A stretch of DNA of 64,000 nucleotides from the NCBI GenBank assembly GCA_022605955.1, contig JAKCOZ010000039.1, positions 2,108,001 through 2,172,000 on the forward strand, written 5' to 3'. Of this stretch, positions 51,046 to 64,000 are shown piece after piece; position 1 is the stretch's first letter; each line of letters starts with the position of its first letter. The notes under the pieces were generated by a model that saw nothing but the letters and a program-made list of their open reading frames with translations, made no database searches and was not told the origin of the DNA. A program made the position numbers and the translations under genes. This DNA comes from Rallus limicola (lineage: Eukaryota; Chordata; Aves; Gruiformes; Rallidae).

Positions 51046-54000
51046 CCAAAACAAGAAAACCACCAAAACAAAACAAGTTGTTTAAAAAAGTAAGCTCAAG
51101 TTAATGAATCTTTTTTCCATGCAACTTACTCGAGACAACTGGCTATTAAAGAAGAGTTATCTAGAAACATAACCCAATTACTTGCTTGTTCAGGAAATAA
51201 TCAATAATTTTAGTAGCAGGCTTATCTATCCAGACACGTGCTACATTAACCAACTGGTGAATAAAATAAAAAGTAAAGACTGCAGGAAACAAAAAGGAGG
51301 GGTGTCAGGGAGCTTGGCGCTGCAGGGAAGGTGAACTGGCTCCTGGAAGGCCAACATTTTGATCTCTCAGCTGCATTTCAAGTCACACAGACAGCAGCCT
51401 TGCATGTCTATGCTGATCCTCAGCCAGGTGAGCAGTCCTGCCACCAAATCCTCTGTAATCACGATCCTGTGGATCCCTGCAACAGTGCAAACCATCACCT
51501 CTGCTGTTGCCGCTTGCCCATGAAAACAAGGTAGGGCTGCCAGACACATGCTAGAAGGTAGCACTGCAGTGTTGACACTCGGTTCCAGAGAGAATTGTTA
51601 CTATTACAACAACAGGTTTTTCTAAAGCTTCCCAGGAATCATCTTTCTTGACTCTGTGGTTTAGGGACCCCTGAAAACAGAATGGGGAACCAGAGGCTAA
51701 AAGGATGAGAGGACATTGCAGCAGGCATGGTTTCACAGACATGATTTTTCTCCTGCTTTTCACCACTGCACTCATTCATTTGACGGAGGGAGCTCAACAT
51801 CCTCCTCAAGTAACTTGTCATAAAACACTTAGCATTCTCAATGCTCCACTCAAAGTACTGTACGTAGATTTATGTTTGTTATTTTAATTTCATATTGCCA
51901 ATTTATTATTTCAGTATATATGTTCAACCTTATAACCCATTTTGTCCAATATTTACTGAGGGCCCAACAGCTTTAAAGACATCTGTGCTCTGGAAAACAT
52001 GAACTAGCCAGAGTGGAATGACTTAAACTCCCTCTACCCTCAAGGGACAGAGACCTAAATTTGAGGGCAGAATGCTCACGCTCTAGGACGGGAGCCTAAA
52101 TCTGTAGCATTTCATCCACTGCTTTTCTGTAACCAGTGTTATTTATTGAACTTTTAATGCTCCCCCTTTTTAGCAAAACACATGAGAAATGTTTTCCATC
52201 TTTCCAGACAAAAATATAAGCCTTGTGACTGTGGTCACAGAAATCTTCCTTTATTTCAACTGCCACTGACAATAAACATGAAACTCATTTAACATTCAGA
52301 ATAATTAAACCAGCTTTTCTTTAAAAAAGTGGTCAGTGATCTGAGGACGAAGAAACAGTAAAGAAAATGACTTTGATTTTCATTCACTGGTCACATCCTG
52401 TTCATTTTAGAGTATGAGCCCTTGGTACTTTGCACGAGCTAGAAGAACCTTACTCCCTGCTACTCTCCCTTCTATGAGGAAATGAACTTCCATACACTAA
52501 ACAAGCACCCTTTAATTCCTTTATTGCTAATCCTTAATTGCATGCAGCTGGCTGCTGCTTTCCCAGAAGATCCTAACCAACCTATCTGAGGGCTGAGGTT
52601 CCAGGTCATTCTAACAGGGTTAGGTACTTGCTGAGAACATACTAATTTCCCTTCACTCTATGCAATAAAATTCTATTATCCAGTGAATGTCTTCACAGCT
52701 ACACAAGTGTATGATTTGTGCGCCGTTCTGGGAGAAGTCAGATCTGGAGGCATTAGGAATTACGCAACAAAATTATACAACACGTTGGAAAATTCACTTG
52801 TATCATTAAACACCAACTAGCAACACCAGACAGCAAACAGGAAAGACACCACTGGCATTGTCAGGAGATGCACATTTGCATTTCCGAGGTAACACAGATA
52901 CCGTATATGGAGGGAAACAGGGAGGAAGGAGCACCACACTTTGGATACAAATAAACAGGAAACCTGGCTCTGCCCAGAGAACAAGTCGTGGTTACAGGCA
53001 GAAAAGAGCAGGCTGACAATGTGCAGCCCAACATTAATACAGCAAAGTCCTTTTAATCTACATAGAGAAAACAAGAGAAGAATAGGGAAAACAGCAAATA
53101 ACCATTGAATAGTTGTGTTTCCTTCAGGATTCTTTTCTTTCACGCTTCTGTATTCCTTGCAAAGAGGGGGGAGGAGGTGGTGTAATGTAAGGTGTAAATA
53201 TATGGCCTTCTCCTTCCTAGTGCTATTTAACTACAGAAAATTATAACCAGGCTCTCACCTCTTTGCCCACCAGCCTTTCACCTTGCAGGACATCATTACT
53301 GGCATAACCACACAAATGGGGAAGGACATTTACAAACACGAGGTCACTCCCCTTATCCCCGTATCCAAAATGGTCAAAAAACGCTGTGAACTCAGTTCTC
53401 CTAATGGAATTTGGGTGCCAGGTCTTCTGGATGAGAAGTGTTAGGTGAGGTTTAATCCATGAGTGGGAAGGGAGAGAATAAGACGGTCCCACTCATGACT
53501 CAATCTGATGTTGTATTTAAAACATTGCTGAAGTCAAGTCACTAAATTCCCATACATTTTATGGGAAAGGTAAATATACACAGCAAAATCCTTCCCTCTC
53601 TCTCCTGATTTGGACACTTAAAGGTTTGGTTTTATGCAAATATTGTCAAATGTCAGTCCAAGAGACACTCAAAAGAATAAAGCAAATACAAGACCACAAC
53701 TGAAGAACAATACCCTGAAGATTATTTAAATATGCTATTACAAAGCAACCAGACAAATAAACAGAACATAGTTAAGGTAGACACATATACACAATTTTGT
53801 TCTAAAAAAGGACCTGAAAAAAATCCTTCAGCAAACAAGTGTTCACATATTAAGTTAGGTGAGAAGAATTTCTCACTGCAGGTAGTGAGTTCAACTCAAT
53901 GTTCTTCTGTATGTGCCAATCTAGTGCTCAGTTATTCTATAGCAGCTTAAATTACCTCAATTTTATCAGCAGGACTATTCAGTTTCTTCTGCATCTCATT

Positions 54001-56049
54001 TCCATGGCCCATATCCTGGCAGTTAGGAGAAAACTACTTTAGCTCTACCTTCTCTGTCCTTCCTTTCTAATTTGTTTTACCTCATTTTCTTTCATCCCCA
54101 GTTCTGTTCCCTATTCCTCAGGCATATGAATGAACATTTGAGATACATTTTGGAATAAAAATGGGAAATTTTGATTGTGGTGGCCCCACAGAGCCAAACC
54201 ATAGAGAAGTTTGGTTTTAAGCCACCTAAGATGTGACCCTGTTCCAGACAGAATCCAGGTATGGTAGTCATCTTCTCACTTGCATATCTGGAACTGGTAA
54301 GCAGGTTGTCTTTCTGGCAGATAAAACAAGTAATCTCAAGAAAAGATTTTCCCCAGAATACTGAAAAAAACCACCTTTTCTATATCTACTTGTCTTCAGT
54401 TCAATAAAAAAATTCAAAGAACATGATTTAGAAACCTGAACAGATAAGAAAGAGGCAGCAAACATACCAAAAAGCACCAGTGATGGTGTTCATAAAGCAA
54501 ACCTTCTCACATCAGTCCTCCCATTTCTCTAACATGGTATCCAAATTCTGTGGTTTCCTGGTACTTCCCATTTAGAACAGCTTCCTCTGATAAAATGCAG
54601 TCGTTCTGCTAACGTGGATGTGGTGCTGTTCAAAAGAACCAGAATTATGCTTTTTCTCCCTTAAACCACACCTGCACCAGTACTTGTGCCTATTTAAACA
54701 CCTGTATTAAGACTACAGCTCAGTCTGATGATTACATATACAGAATGGAAATGTAAATCTGAACATGGACATAACACATCCTTCCCCACCTCAAAAAAAA
54801 CCCAACCCCAAACCAAAAGAATTAAAATTTTTTTATGGTTATCCACCATGTCTTAAAACCAAAGCTCCAATGAACAATGTAGTCTCTTAACTATATTTGA
54901 TGTCAAGATACGAAGTAACAATAACCCAAAATAAGAAAAGGGAGGATGAGAAAATTCAGAAAACTAAGCAATATTCTTGGCAGGTGTTGAAACAAAGACT
55001 TAGGACCTAGACTGAGCCATGAAGTCTCTGAAGAAGTATGTCGTATTTATCACTAATTTTCAAGAATAAGGGCAATTCCTTGTAAAACGACCTTCTTTTT
55101 ATTTTTTTTTCCTTCAGGAAAACATGACAACAAATTGTTTTCTTTCACAAATGTGTATAGATTTGGGAGGAGAAAACCCCTCCCCAATACCCCTAGCTAG
55201 TAAAGTCAGTAGGAGGGTTTGTACAGTAACAGCCTTGTGTATAACTTGACCTTGCAACTGCTCATCACCCAGGGCCTACAACCCCCATTTCTGATGCAGC
55301 TTTCACTTCAGAGGGACAAAACACAGCACCTACACAAAAGTTAATGTACTGGTTTTCTGACAGACAAAAATATGAAGACCTCTTAAGCAAACAGCATCCC
55401 GTTCAGCTCTCTGACCCCTAGTTTACACTGCTCCAGGAACTACATCCAGAGGCAAAGCCAGCAGCTACATCAGACTTTAAGTAGTATATTTGCAGTAATT
55501 CACCTTGAATGAGGTACATGATGATGCAATCACACACCCCCCTCCTGAAAGAGTACAAAAAGGATAAAAGTATACCAGTAAATCTGATCACAAGGGAATG
55601 AAAAATATGTAACATCAATAGATGCATCCTGCAAAATTTTCATAAATGGTCATTTGCCAAGAATATAAAAGTATATTTCTGGCTTTCACCATCTTGGAGG
55701 TAATATATTTATGGTCAGAAGCCAGTTAATTAATTCATTAAAATGTTACACCTGTAGTAGATGAAAGGTTTTATGACACAGGTAACATTTGAGAAATTAG
55801 TCTTAGTAAAATTTTTACAAATGCTAAATACTACAGTTGTTAACCTGTACAATTTATTCAACCTAAGAAAAACCTAAATGTTTGTTTTGAATGTCTCAAG
55901 GTGAAGGTTTCATCCAGTCAAAGTCAGCTGCAGTCAGATACCCAAATAGTGAGAAAAAGCTCAGCACTACTTCAGCACAGGAAGGCAGGTACAGGGGCAC
56001 CTATTCTCTGCACACAATTACATGGGGGTATAATTCCCCTTTACCAGGT

Positions 56050-56220
56050 TCATAGAATCACAGGCTGGTTTGGGGTGGAAGGAACCTCAAAGATAACCTA
56101 GTTCCAACCCCCCTGCCACGGACAGGGACCCCCTCCACTAGACCAGGTTGCCCAAAGCCCCATCCAACCTGGCCTTGAAGACTGCTGGGAAGGGCGGGCT
56201 TCCACAACCTCTCTGGGCAG
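56050..56220 (-). mobile_element. CR1 LINE, short 3' fragment
   Basis: It starts 'tcatagaatcacaggctggt' and contains 'tggaaggaacctcaaagata', 'ctccactagaccaggttgcc' and 'catccaacctggccttgaag'. It stops at 'cctctctgggcag', so only about 170 bases of the 3' end remain. It is the only CR1 found upstream of the CpG island. Confidence 0.95.
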
Positions 56221-58309
56221 AAGAAAACTTAGAATTAAAATGGTGGCACACGTCTTCTGGCACAAAGCTGGAGAAATATTTGGAGTTCAACAGACTCCAG
56301 ACACATCTTATTTCTGCTCTCTCCACAAATGCACTCATTTCCTCAATCCATTCCCCAGCAGCTTCTCCATACAGTTACCTGGACCTACCTCAGCTTTGCC
56401 ACCAAAGCTCCTGAGTTCATTTTGACTGAAATAAATCTAACATTTAAGCCATATAAGTAAAGCAAAATAATTTCAGCAGAAACAGAAGGGTGCCCATGTT
56501 CAGCAGAGGCAGAGAAACCCAGCACACCCATTTGGACCCGTTTGGTCTCTGGGCACCTGTGCAAACTTCCAGTTACATTGTTGGCACAAAAAGGGGGTGC
56601 CTTTGCCTGCACAGCAGTCCACCAGGCCCAGCGATTCGCTTAGAAGTCTCCTGTCTGCAGGTGGGACCCATGCCGGTCAGCCATTTCACTAGCGCAGTAT
56701 TTCTCTCCTGTGCGAGGGGGGTGCGTGGGGAGACAAGAACGCTGTGTGAGAGCTCCCTGAAAGCCAATTTGCATCAAGGTGTTTTCCTCTGAGATAGTGT
56801 ATCTGTTTGGAGGAATTTCTACTAGAAATATTTAAGCACTGGACTGTCTTCTGGCAGGAAGCAGAACGGGCAGTATGAAGCCCAGAGTCCCAGCTGGGCA
56901 GGTGTTGGAGCTCTATGTCTGCCATTGCCACTTCACTCCATACAAATGGCTGCCTGAGGACAAGGAATGGTCTTCCTTAGGCTTGAGAGGAAAAAGATTT
57001 TAATGAGTGAATCGATTCAGACATCTGCACTTAAGTTATTCAGTTCACACATTTTTGATGTTTAAATCAGTTGATTTCCCCCAAAATACTTAAGTCTCTG
57101 AAACTGCATTGGACACTGCTCTTTTTCTAGAGACTTAATTGTTCCTTAGGTAGCACATTACTATTATGGCATGTTGGATTAGTCAGTGTTCCCGCAGCTG
57201 TATATGAACACTAAATATTGTCACCATCCTTGTTCTGACTAGCCTTGCTGTCCTACTACCCACAATACCACTTCCCCTGTCATTTTTATCTTAAAAAAAA
57301 ACCCAGCAAATCCTATGCCACAGGATAGCAAAACCTTCTCACATTTTCAATAGTTTAAACTGGTGACAAAATGAGCTCTTTCAATCTCCCTCAAAAAAAC
57401 CCTTATCTAATTCTCTTGATTAACTTCAGACCTTGATCAACAAGAGACCTTGCAATTTCTCATTGAACTTTCCCTCTTAACAAAATTAAAGAGCAGAGAA
57501 CAGATGCCAGGATGCTGTTCAACCCTGCCTTGCCCAAAAAAGGTCTCTGAAGGTCTGCAGCAAGTTGCAGAATCCTCACCAGTAGTCCCACACAAAGAAC
57601 CCCAAGCACACCCCAAAACCATCTGACACAGGCAGGCTTAACATGCAAGCTGCTGGAAACAACACAGCAGCTGTCTCTCCAAGCAGCACCAGATGTTGAA
57701 ACAGAAGTTGCAGCAGCAGATACCGTGCAAGCGACCTTCTGCCAGGACTTGGAGCATGCTCAGTTTCCTACCTGAATGTATGACACATAAACGAGTCACA
57801 GAACAAGGTCAAGCAAGTTGAAACACCTCATTAAATTTCACTGACTCCTGTGTGACCAGGTATTTCAGACACTGTAACCGCTTAATGTCATTATTGTATT
57901 AATTCAAGAAAAAAGACTGGAATATCACACTGCTTAAAGTATGCAGGTGAATCTCAAAGAATAAGTTTTAACAAGAAAAAAGGTATTTCAGTATACTCAT
58001 AAATAAAAAAAGGAAATTAAAATAGTTCTTGAGAGCAGCAAAATTGAGTCTTCACTGGCCACAGATGTGCTGGATTAGGGACTACGTGGGAAGTTTGCAC
58101 ACACACAGCAGGTACAGCATAATACATTCAAAATAAACACCTAACTCCTCACTATCCTAATTGTAGTTACATTTGGCACTGGTGAAGGGGAAAACCAAAC
58201 CTGGCAGAGAACACAGTCCTCCTACTATTTCTAGCCTTTGTTAATTTGCTTGACTTGGTGCATAATTATCCCCCCACACAGACAGTTTGTGCTGTTATGT
58301 GCACAGTTG

Positions 58310-58460
58310 GTTATATAGCTCAGCTATTTGACAGGATTGTGTTCAAATCTGATATCCCCCTTAGATGGACAGAGGTCACTTAACAATTCTGTGAATTTTA
58401 ATCTCAGACTAAAACCCTGTTTCAGTTTACAGCCAGTACAGGAATAAAAATCACCAAATA
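58310..58460 (+). mobile_element. tRNA-derived MIR-like SINE
   Basis: A tRNA-like head ('tatagctcagctatttgac', resembling an A box, then 'gtgttcaaatctgat', resembling a B box) is followed by 'gaggtcacttaacaattctg'. This matches the MIR core (caagtcacttaacctctctg). The A-to-B spacing is shorter than in a true tRNA, and the arms do not pair, so it is not a tRNA gene. It is the most complete of the three MIR-like pieces, as both head and core are visible. Confidence 0.6.
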
Positions 58461-61362
58461 TTATGAACACAGTAAGAAATCACAAGGTGGCAAACTACAA
58501 CCCGTGATGGCACTGTCAAAACAGACATCATGTGGTAATACTCATTATCATCTCCATGTCAACCCAAGTTTCATCCAACTACCGAATCATCAAAAGAGGA
58601 TTCAAAACTTACTGTTGATTCTTTGATTTCACCGTTTTCTGAGCATAAATTTATTAAATAACCTAACCAGAGTGCTTAAAGACATACAATCTGATTTACA
58701 CATTCTAGTGAGCTGGATCTTTTATCAGCTAGAAATCAATAGTGCATTATCATTAACTCCGATGAATACAGTGGTAGGCACATGGGCCAAACCCTAGAAG
58801 GCTGTACTGTCATTATTTTCTCAAACATGCACATCTACATAAGGCAGCTGAGGAAAGTGTTTATAGAAACCATGTTTGAAAGGAGTACATTAGTGCTTAA
58901 TTATTTCCAAGCAAGCAGAAATACTTATATGTATGTTTTCAAGAAGTCTAGAGGTAGTGATTTACAAGAACTAAGGCTCCTCAAGTTTCAATTCTTCTCA
59001 ACCAGAAAACTTCCAGTAACGTCATCCTGCATAGAAAATGCAATTTGTTACCTTTAAAAATTCATGGGATATTTTAAAATGTGAATGAAAAATCCGACAT
59101 CAAAACCACTGTGTGAAATATTGAACATCAGACCCTGGTATTCCTTGTGTACAGCGTACCTGGAGTAAGCACAATAAATAAATTTTCTACAGAAAGAAAT
59201 ACTTTAATACTTCAAGTATATTTATTCTAGTTCATATTCCAGAGTAAAAAATGTCTTAATATAACAAACAGGCACAGTTTTAACTATGGAATTATAAAAC
59301 ACCTCATAACTATCTAGGCTCAAGTACAACTCCCAGTATAATTTAAACCTACAACTTTATTGCAAAGCTGCCTGAAAAGGAGCTCTGCAGGTAATGCTCC
59401 AACTTGATCTGACCAGCCAGTCATGCATTTCAGATTACATAATTACTTCACTGCCCAAACTTCTGTTGTTTTAGCAACTGCCGGGGGTGCTACATAGCCA
59501 AGCCACACACACAGGTGCCCACATCCCTGTCTCTGGTGTCTGCTTCCAACACATCTGGCAGCAGGAGAGGCATGCCCAAAGAACAGAGGGGTAGTTAAGA
59601 AAAGAGCAAGCCCTCAGCAGCTGACTTCTCCACAGAGAATCACATCCTTGCCTATCTAACAGCAGGGGAAATTTCTTCATCCCTGAATACATCTGTCAGT
59701 ATCCTGAGCAAAGAAAGATGACAGTAAACCAACCTGGGAATATGAGAGGACTCTGTAGTGACATAGAGCAGTAAGTGAGGAAGGTGAGTACCTGATATCC
59801 TGTCTCCAGCCGTCACCAGATGTTGATGCTCTGGAGGAAAGTACACAGTAATTACTCATAATCTCAGAAGTCAAATTAGGCACCCAAAAAAAAAAATTGT
59901 CCTCCTCACCCAAGAGAAACCAGCCATATTCTGAAGAATGACATTCTATTTTAACATGTCCTACAATACATGGAAAGCACAGCAAATAATTTTCTCTCTC
60001 TAGGAAAGAATTCAAGTGAACACAGTATGGTCCTTCCCCCTTCTACACAGACTGAAAACGTTCTCCACACACGCAACAGAAACGTCCCCCAGTAAACCAA
60101 GCCAAAGCACATCTTTGAGAAGGAAACCCCATCTCACATTAAATACTCCCAGCAACAGCAAATCCATCACAATGCTTTATTGCCCTCACTGCTACTTGTT
60201 ATTTCAAGGTATGACATACCCAACTTCATCTCCAAAACAATGGATGCTTCAGTAGGGTCAAGTAAATATAATGTATTTTCCGTACGATGTAAACGGACAT
60301 CATTTCCTACCTCAGTCTCTTCTGTGATGTATAAACTCTGCACACCCTGCACCGTGAAGTTTGGTTTCCAAACCCTGGATCACTTCTGTCACTGTGCTCT
60401 TACTATTATTTCACCCCCTTCCTCACATGTGAGCAGCAAAAACAGAGATGGAGTTCCCGTGATCTTACTAATGGCACATAACTTTCCTATTTCTGTGCAA
60501 TATTTATATTGCTGTACAGCCAAAGACCACACTTCAGTCACAGCATCACAATGAAAACTCCTGTTGAGATGATTATCCGCACAAATTCTTAAGCCTTCCT
60601 TCAAATTACCAGTCTGAAGACAGTCTCCTATCCTGCTGGTGTAACTGCATTCCTGGTTCCTTTGTACGTGGCTGCATGAAAAATGCCTTCTGCTGGATGC
60701 CGACCGTTTATAAAGGTGATCTGGAGTACACTGTACTAGTAACTTGTTCCACACACACGCAAACCCCGTACGTAATCTATTGATAAAAACGAGGTATCAT
60801 CACAAAAACCGTGAATTTAACATTAAACAAGCCTTACACCAACATCCAGCCCCCCAGGGACCTCACAAGAAACAGCTGCTCTCTCACAGAAGAAAGGCAC
60901 GCCTAAGTTCCTCTCTAAACTGGGAAAGATTTATGAAGCAACTTTGCCAATGTTTGTGGTATTTATTCCACAGCAACTCCATGGCACAATTGTTTTAAAC
61001 TCACACTTCGCTGCAGAGTTAATAGATATATCAGGGACACAATATAGGGTGAGTCTGCTACAATAGAACAGTTGATGAATAGCTCAAGGATTTGGGAGAT
61101 GTGGTTTTTTACAATTCAGAACGCTGGGAAGCAATTTGCTCTAGCTCTACTGTAAATTGGTCTTTAACAATTGTTAAGTCATTCTGAAAGATTCAGAGCG
61201 AGTAAGCCCTGGCTTGTCATTTATTTCAGAGGCTCCATTTTAAAGTTTTCAATTTTTCGGCCAGGAAGACAACAATGAATAATGTGAGTAACGAAAAGCA
61301 TTCATACAATTAAACCAAAGAGTTCCAGGTTCAATCCTCTATTAAAGAAAAATACATCAGAA

Positions 61363-61385
61363 TTGACTAGCTGCCAGCTAGTCAA
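61363..61385. repeat. Perfect 11-bp palindrome with 1-nt centre
   Basis: The arms 'ttgactagctg' and 'cagctagtcaa' are exact reverse complements around a single C. An AT-rich stretch with TTAATTAATATT follows about 10 bases later. It could be a dimer-binding site or chance. Confidence 0.85.
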
Positions 61386-62070
61386 CCAGTTATATATTAT
61401 ATTAATTAATATTGTAATTCAGCAGTGTATTTCCACATACACAAACGTACGCAGTACTGATGAAGCTCGTAGCACCGCCTATTAGACAGCTGCCGAAGAC
61501 TTCCAAAGCAAGATGCTGCATCCAGCTGCTTGTAACTTGGCCAAGCTTTGACTGTTTGGGTTGAAATTTTCCGAGTTGAATGTCTGCCTCAGGCTAAATT
61601 TTGTTCCATGTGTTGTAGAGGTTGCCGCTGAGCCAGGGGTGCAGAAAGAGGCAGAGCGCTCTTAGAACAACTTCAGCAGTTTTCAGAACAAGACCAGGGA
61701 AAATGCTGTCTTTTAATGCTAACAGAAATCTCTGACAGACCTGGAAAGCTATGGCACCCTTCCAGAGCTCCTCGTGACAGGTTTGAAATAAATCTGACAC
61801 GAGGGCTGGAGCCACTATATTTGAGATGTCCTTTGTGCTGCCCCCATGAAAAATCCACCCGCATCTGGTCAAACGTCCAGAAACGAAAAGCACTTTGTGC
61901 ATTTTAAGTAGGTATTTGCTAGGCCATGTCCACATTCTTCTCAACTCCCCAGGCTGATCAGATGATGTAGGCCATCCCCACAGCAAACAAGCAACTTCTA
62001 CATCAGTGCCAGTGCAGGACGTGGCTACAGCTCAAATAACTGTGCTCCAAGGCCAGGGAGCAGCAACCTG

Positions 62071-62110
62071 TTCCTGGCTTTACATGTAGGTGCCTGGCTT
62101 TCCATGTAGG
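62071..62110. repeat. Two-copy tandem duplication, 20-bp unit
   Basis: 'ttcctggctttacatgtagg' is followed at once by 'tgcctggctttccatgtagg', differing at two positions. It is a recent-looking local duplication. Confidence 0.88.
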
Positions 62111-64000
62111 TGCCGGTGCAAGCCAGCAGGAGCAGGAGTCCTGCTTCTCCCTTGCCACTTCCCTGCCACATCCTACAGGTCTTTGCAGCAACTCAGACCA
62201 CAGCTACCACCTACCACTGCTGGTTATCCTCAACAGAGACTTCCAACAGCATAGTCCCAGGCATTACACCAGGAATCCAACAAGTGAAAGATGGCGACAC
62301 AAGTATGCTACCCTAGGCTGCCTATCTGCTTTTTGGCTCTTTTCCTAAGGGAAAGAAAACCTAGGAAATTGCACACAAAAAGCAGTATTAAAAATGTAAT
62401 CAACGTGGCAGAAATTAGGAATTATTAGAAATACGCAGCCTATGGTAATTAAAACCATCTGCTAGTGCTTATACGCATAAAGGTCAATCTCTAATTGCAA
62501 CTGACCTGGTCACGCTTTTCTTTCTCCCCCCACAGAAGCTCTGCCACAACTAAGACACAAATTCCTCCTCTTGTCCATGTTCTCTAGAGCATCACTACAT
62601 AACTTCAACAGAGAGGGAATTATGTCTTTTCTCCCAGGTTCTTTTATGATTATCATCGCTGCAGTAATACATAAGATAAAGGGAATTGTTATCCATGTTT
62701 TTTTTAAAGATGGAAACTAAGATATGAAAAGATTAAAGCAAAAAGATGAAAATACTGAAGAGCAATTCTGACACTCAAGACTTGTGTTTCTAACATGTTC
62801 AGACTCACAAAACATCTTCTGTACGTTGAGAGCAAACAGCTGTTGACTTTTGTTCCAGATGTACAAGTTCAGCCTAACTGCAAAGCAGATGCCAGGGATT
62901 CAGGCCAGGCACCCAGAAAACCAACAGCCCACGTGTAAAAACCTTTATGTTTACGTGGAAATCCTATGGGAAAGGCAGGGTCTGCAAAGTCCAATTCTCC
63001 ATCTGTCTCAGGCACAAAACCTCTTCTCCTTCTACATATAATGATCCTCCTGGTTCACATCACCTCTTCTGACTGCTACACCTTGGCATATGCACCTCTG
63101 GCTCATCACCCAAGCTGGCTGGGAAGGACAGGAGTAGATCACGTCACATGGACGGCATCATCTTATGCAGGCCTGGCGCAGCCAGATGAGCCTGGCATTT
63201 TTGTAACCACTGAGCACACTTGGTTATGCAAACTTACCCAGCGGGTAGGGCTGGGGAGTGGAGGGAGGTAGTAAAATGTATGGAGTATATAGGGATCGGC
63301 TATATCCACTGGGTGGCAGGCAAGTTTCGTGGGACGCAGATCCATGTACATACAGATGTACATAAACGGAACCTTTAAATACCATGCTTGCTCCCTGTCT
63401 CAGAGGCAGCTACTGAACAGACACGGTTAAAAAAAAGAAGAGAAAAAAGTCCCAAGGCAGAAGTTAACATATTCCACCTTCATTCTAACACCAGCTTCTT
63501 GTCTGCAGCGCTGAGGTGTTCAAACTGTCATGGCACTCGACAGTCAGAGCTGTGTGGCCACGCAACACCCAACATCACTTCTGTAGGTGGGTGCCCTAAC
63601 GCGAGGCACAAGGCCCTTCAGAGTGGCTCTGCTGCACTGGTCAGTTCACAAAGAGCAATGCCGCAGAGGGCAAGCCTTTAAACTCTTCCCTAATTTCATG
63701 AGCTCAGGGAGGAAATGATGTTTCGGACTAAGAGCTGTCAATTGTGTCTATGTGCATAAGCAGCTGAGTTTCGAAGTTCAGAGACACATAAAAAAAAAAG
63801 AAGCCAATATTTTCCATGGCTTTCCACTTCACATCCAAGCAGCATCATGGCAGTGTTAGCTTGTAAGATGTTTCTGGAGAAGAGGCCGCTGACCAAACTT
63901 GAACCCCGTGCGTATTTTTATAACCAAGTTGTAAACTGCATGAAAAACTCTTGCTTATCATGGAAACGCTGACAAACGCATAACGACTGCAGTTAGCTAT

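Larger units (their letters stand above)
43701..64000. other. Upstream flank of ELF1, no recognisable gene
   Basis: In mammals WBP4 lies upstream of ELF1, divergently oriented. I looked for the WBP4 zinc-finger and WW-domain exons on the plus strand and saw none, so that gene, if conserved here, is beyond the right edge. The flank holds one CR1, two MIR-like SINE pieces, simple repeats and two small structured repeats, listed separately. The stretches 44,000-45,800, 46,000-50,100, 51,100-56,000, 56,300-58,300, 58,500-61,300 and 62,200-64,000 contain nothing I can name. Confidence 0.7.

Noticed and set aside
58314..58350. Possible tRNA gene (A-box and B-box-like words)
   Set aside because: The A-to-B spacing is too short, there is no acceptor stem or anticodon arm, and the following sequence matches a MIR core. 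It is better read as a tRNA-derived SINE.
43701..64000. WBP4, expected upstream of ELF1 from mammalian gene order
   Set aside because: None of the zinc-finger or WW-domain exon sequence was seen on the plus strand. The gene is probably beyond the right edge.
1..64000. CRISPR arrays, operons, phage or plasmid features, endogenous retrovirus LTRs
   Set aside because: There is no regularly spaced direct repeat, no run of same-strand packed genes and no paired LTR-like ends. The spliced ELF1 exons and CR1 content show this is vertebrate nuclear DNA.

Overview
This window is vertebrate nuclear DNA, almost certainly from a bird. It is about 40% GC and has no operon-like gene packing. It carries several degenerate copies of the CR1 LINE, in the 3'-end form typical of bird genomes, plus a few very decayed MIR-like SINE pieces. 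The species cannot be read from the sequence. The only protein-coding gene I can support is the 5' part of ELF1 (E74-like ETS transcription factor 1) on the minus strand.

Layout, read along the gene from right to left. Positions 43,700-64,000 are upstream flank with no recognisable exon; they hold one CR1, two MIR-like SINEs, simple repeats and two small inverted or tandem repeats. A CpG island at about 43,240-43,700 is the best candidate for the distal ELF1 promoter. It has a good minus-strand splice donor at 43390/43389 (candidate non-coding exon 1) and a good plus-strand donor at 43492/43493 (candidate divergent transcript). Intron 1 (15,660-43,389) is about 27.7 kb and holds three CR1 copies and a second CpG-enriched stretch at about 20,165-20,440 that may be a proximal promoter. 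Exon 2 (15,508-15,659) carries the 5'UTR end, a tiny upstream ORF and the first 24 codons. Intron 2 (7,063-15,507) contains the longest CR1, which still shows pieces of its ORF2. Exon 3 (6,888-7,062) encodes the next 58 residues. Intron 3 begins with an unusually weak donor followed by a 24-base U tract and runs off the left edge. The ETS DNA-binding domain and the rest of ELF1 lie outside the window, to the left.

Most other open reading frames are short, overlap on both strands, match no family I know and look like chance. I did not find a new multi-gene system. The most useful leads are the promoter candidates, the weak donor with its U tract, the upstream ORF, the two back-to-back CR1 insertions, and a strand bias of A versus T homopolymers that agrees with minus-strand transcription across the left two thirds.
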